63,303 nucleotides of DNA. It comes from Prevotella sp. UBA2444. GTDB lineage: Bacteria > Bacteroidota > Bacteroidia > Bacteroidales > Bacteroidaceae. Location of the stretch: NCBI GenBank assembly GCA_002342665.1, contig DDQK01000010.1, positions 65,917 to 129,219 on the forward strand. Direction: 5' to 3'. The position numbers were made by a program, and so were the translations under genes. Below, in pieces: positions 62,073-63,303 of the stretch. Each line of letters starts with the position of its first letter. Positions within the stretch are counted from its first letter, which is position 1. Under the pieces are notes generated by a model that worked only from the letters and a program-made list of their open reading frames with translations, ran no database searches and was not told the origin of the DNA.

Positions 62073-63104
62073 TTATTTGCTGATTTGTACACGGTTTCGC
62101 CCAATGAGAACAGGACAGTGTTTCTTGGCAAACAGAATGATGGGGTAGAGTAGGGACACAATAACGAGAGTGACAGGCAATGCCTCGTACCATTGATAGC
62201 AAATGCCCTCTTTTATGTCAAAAAGGTATCCGATGGCATAATTTGCAATGGTGACCGCAACAATATGCAGCCCAATGATGACCAGTGTGCCGATGGATAG
62301 ATTGGTGACGATGGACGAACGGCAGCGCTCCACCAGCTTGCACCCGTACATGACACCGAAGAGGAAGCCGATGTTGACAGGGTAGAACAGGATGATATGC
62401 AACAGGTGCTGTCCATCGAAGAAAGCATCGAGATGCCAGGCGAATAGCAGGAGACTGGCTCCGAGGCATAGGATGCACCCCGTGAGGTCGCGCTTCATGC
62501 GGGTGGTTCTGAATAGACCTTGTTGCCCCATCACGTAGCCCATATAGTAATAGGGTAGGTTGCGCATCAGTCCCATCGGCGTCAAGTTTGGTGCAAAGTA
62601 CCAATATTTGTTGGCGGCATATACGAAGAATGATATGATGCAAAGTGTAATAAGTATCTGGTGCTGATAGCGGGTCTTTCGGCATAGGTCGACGGTCACA
62701 TGCATGATGAGGATGGCAGGCAGGTACCATAGCGGACCATTCAGTGGTTCACAGAAAGCGTTCTCGTGCTGTAGTAGTATGGCTCCAAAAATAGGTCTCA
62801 GTGCTTGGAGCAAATCTAGTATATTACCATGCTGTAAATAGAACTTGGCCAGCCAATAGGGATAGACGATGGCGTTATAGAGTATATAGGGTACAATCAG
62901 CCCGTGCCAGTATTTCTTCCAGTTCTCTTTGTCGCTGCCCCGGTCTTTCTTCAGATAGCCTGAGAGAAAGATGAAAATGACGATAGTAACAGCCTGAAGA
63001 TAACGGTAGTAGAACCACTCCTGCGACTGCGGCAGGTGGCAGAACACGACGCTTGCCACCGCCAAGGCCTTAGCCCAGTCAATCCAGTTGATTCTCTCTT
63101 TCAT
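62073..63104 (-). CDS. Acyltransferase family 3 membrane protein
   Basis: 343 residues, about ten helices. RINWIDWAKALAVASVVFCHLPQ carries the conserved Arg/Asp/His region of the Acyltransferase_3 type, and IFIFLSGYLKKD the second block. Transfers acyl groups to a surface glycan, working with the SGNH protein downstream. A full promoter (63109-63140) ends four bases before the ATG, so translation would begin at or within a base or two of the transcript start (leaderless). The start is fixed by the family N-terminus, which allows no later ATG. Confidence 0.88.
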   Translation of the reverse strand: MKERINWIDWAKALAVASVVFCHLPQSQEWFYYRYLQAVTIVIFIFLSGYLKKDRGSDKENWKKYWHGLIVPYILYNAIVYPYWLAKFYLQHGNILDLLQALRPIFGAILLQHENAFCEPLNGPLWYLPAILIMHVTVDLCRKTRYQHQILITLCIISFFVYAANKYWYFAPNLTPMGLMRNLPYYYMGYVMGQQGLFRTTRMKRDLTGCILCLGASLLLFAWHLDAFFDGQHLLHIILFYPVNIGFLFGVMYGCKLVERCRSSIVTNLSIGTLVIIGLHIVAVTIANYAIGYLFDIKEGICYQWYEALPVTLVIVSLLYPIILFAKKHCPVLIGRNRVQISK

Positions 63105-63108
63105 AGTG

Positions 63109-63140
63109 CAAAATTAATATTTTCTGCCTTAATAGCCAAA
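63109..63140 (-). promoter_or_regulatory. Promoter for the acyltransferase-SGNH pair, implying a leaderless transcript
   Basis: On the minus strand TTTG (63137-63140), 20 bases, TAATTTTG (63109-63116); the ATG begins at 63104, about where the transcript should start. Confidence 0.7.
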
Positions 63141-63219
63141 GCTTTCATCTTTTTTCTGAAACTTTGTCATTAAAATGGCGAACTTACTCCGTCTCGGAAG
63201 AAAAAAGAAACGAGTTTCC

Positions 63220-63250
63220 TTTGTTCTTCTCTCGACTTTTCGTAATTTTG
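63220..63250 (+). promoter_or_regulatory. Promoter facing the right edge
   Basis: TTTG (63220-63223), 19 bases, TAATTTTG (63243-63250): a perfect consensus. It should drive a gene beyond the window. Confidence 0.75.
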
Positions 63251-63258
63251 CAGTCAGA

Positions 63259-63297
63259 ATGAGCAGACAGCGGATAGAGTACATTGTCTTAGCCTGA
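63259..63297 (+). CDS. Possible 12-residue leader peptide
   Basis: ATG 63259 directly after the promoter opens MSRQRIEYIVLA and stops at TGA 63295. Too short to judge; could be a leader peptide or chance, since the true gene start may be beyond the edge. Confidence 0.15.
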   Translation: MSRQRIEYIVLA

Positions 63298-63303
63298 AAT
63301 AGG

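Noticed and set aside
43975..63104. Standard capsule locus with Wzy-dependent polymerisation
   Set aside because: No Wzx, Wzy, Wza/Wzc, UpxY/UpxZ-type regulator or initiating sugar-phosphate transferase is visible in the window; the claim is kept to a glycan cluster.

Overview
The window looks like a chromosomal segment of a Prevotella-like member of the Bacteroidales. The signs are: promoters of the Bacteroidetes type (TTTG, 19-20 bases, TAnnTTTG) in front of most transcription units; almost no Shine-Dalgarno sequences; many typical families of the phylum (HU-like DNA-binding protein with C-terminal extension, DUF3078 barrel, DUF1573, AAA-ATPase/PD-(D/E)XK proteins, S9 dipeptidyl peptidase, secreted GH2 and GH3 enzymes); and protein sequences close to the Bacteroidales type throughout. 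No insertion sequence, phage, CRISPR array or rRNA was found; there is one tRNA (Tyr).

Left part (1-43 kb), mostly housekeeping. 1-5044 (minus): a secreted GH2 beta-galactosidase-type enzyme followed without a gap by cobS-cobC-cobU-cobT for the lower-ligand end of cobalamin synthesis (cobT runs off the left edge). 5172-11990 (plus): ilvD-ilvB-ilvN-acyl-ACP thioesterase-DUF554, then ilvC with its own promoter and a structured leader. 12036-17857: tRNA-Tyr, a MaoC-type hydratase, a PurF-like phosphoribosyltransferase that lacks the catalytic N-terminal cysteine, recQ and recJ. 18016-27774: a peptidase pair, two paralogous patatin-type lipases around trpS/trmD, and a membrane Ser/Thr kinase upstream of a secreted WG-repeat-like protein. 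27917-32411: an exported endonuclease/exonuclease/phosphatase protein, a short repeat and palindrome block, an HU-like protein and a GH3 lipoprotein. 32425-39493 (minus): yidC-S9 peptidase-MFS-MFS as one apparent operon. 39614-43986: DUF3078 protein, DUF1573 protein, aspS, a histone-H1-like/winged-helix protein and a small unknown.

Right part (43975-63104) is a surface-glycan cluster. It holds twelve glycosyltransferases (seven GT4, five GT2; one GT4 is interrupted by a single in-frame amber codon), a hexapeptide acetyltransferase, a GtrA-family membrane protein, two membrane acyltransferases, an SGNH hydrolase and, in the middle, an AAA-ATPase/PD-(D/E)XK gene. Orientation changes often and most units carry their own promoter. 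Five of the GT4 proteins share a C-terminal motif of the form CPxGPxxII-DG, and several GT2/GT4 modules are clear duplicates, one copy with part inverted. No Wzx flippase, Wzy polymerase or sugar-nucleotide gene is visible, so the glycan made here must depend on genes elsewhere. The cluster is the part most likely to hold undescribed biology; the Cys-less PurF, the kinase operon and the yidC-peptidase-transporter operon are further candidates.
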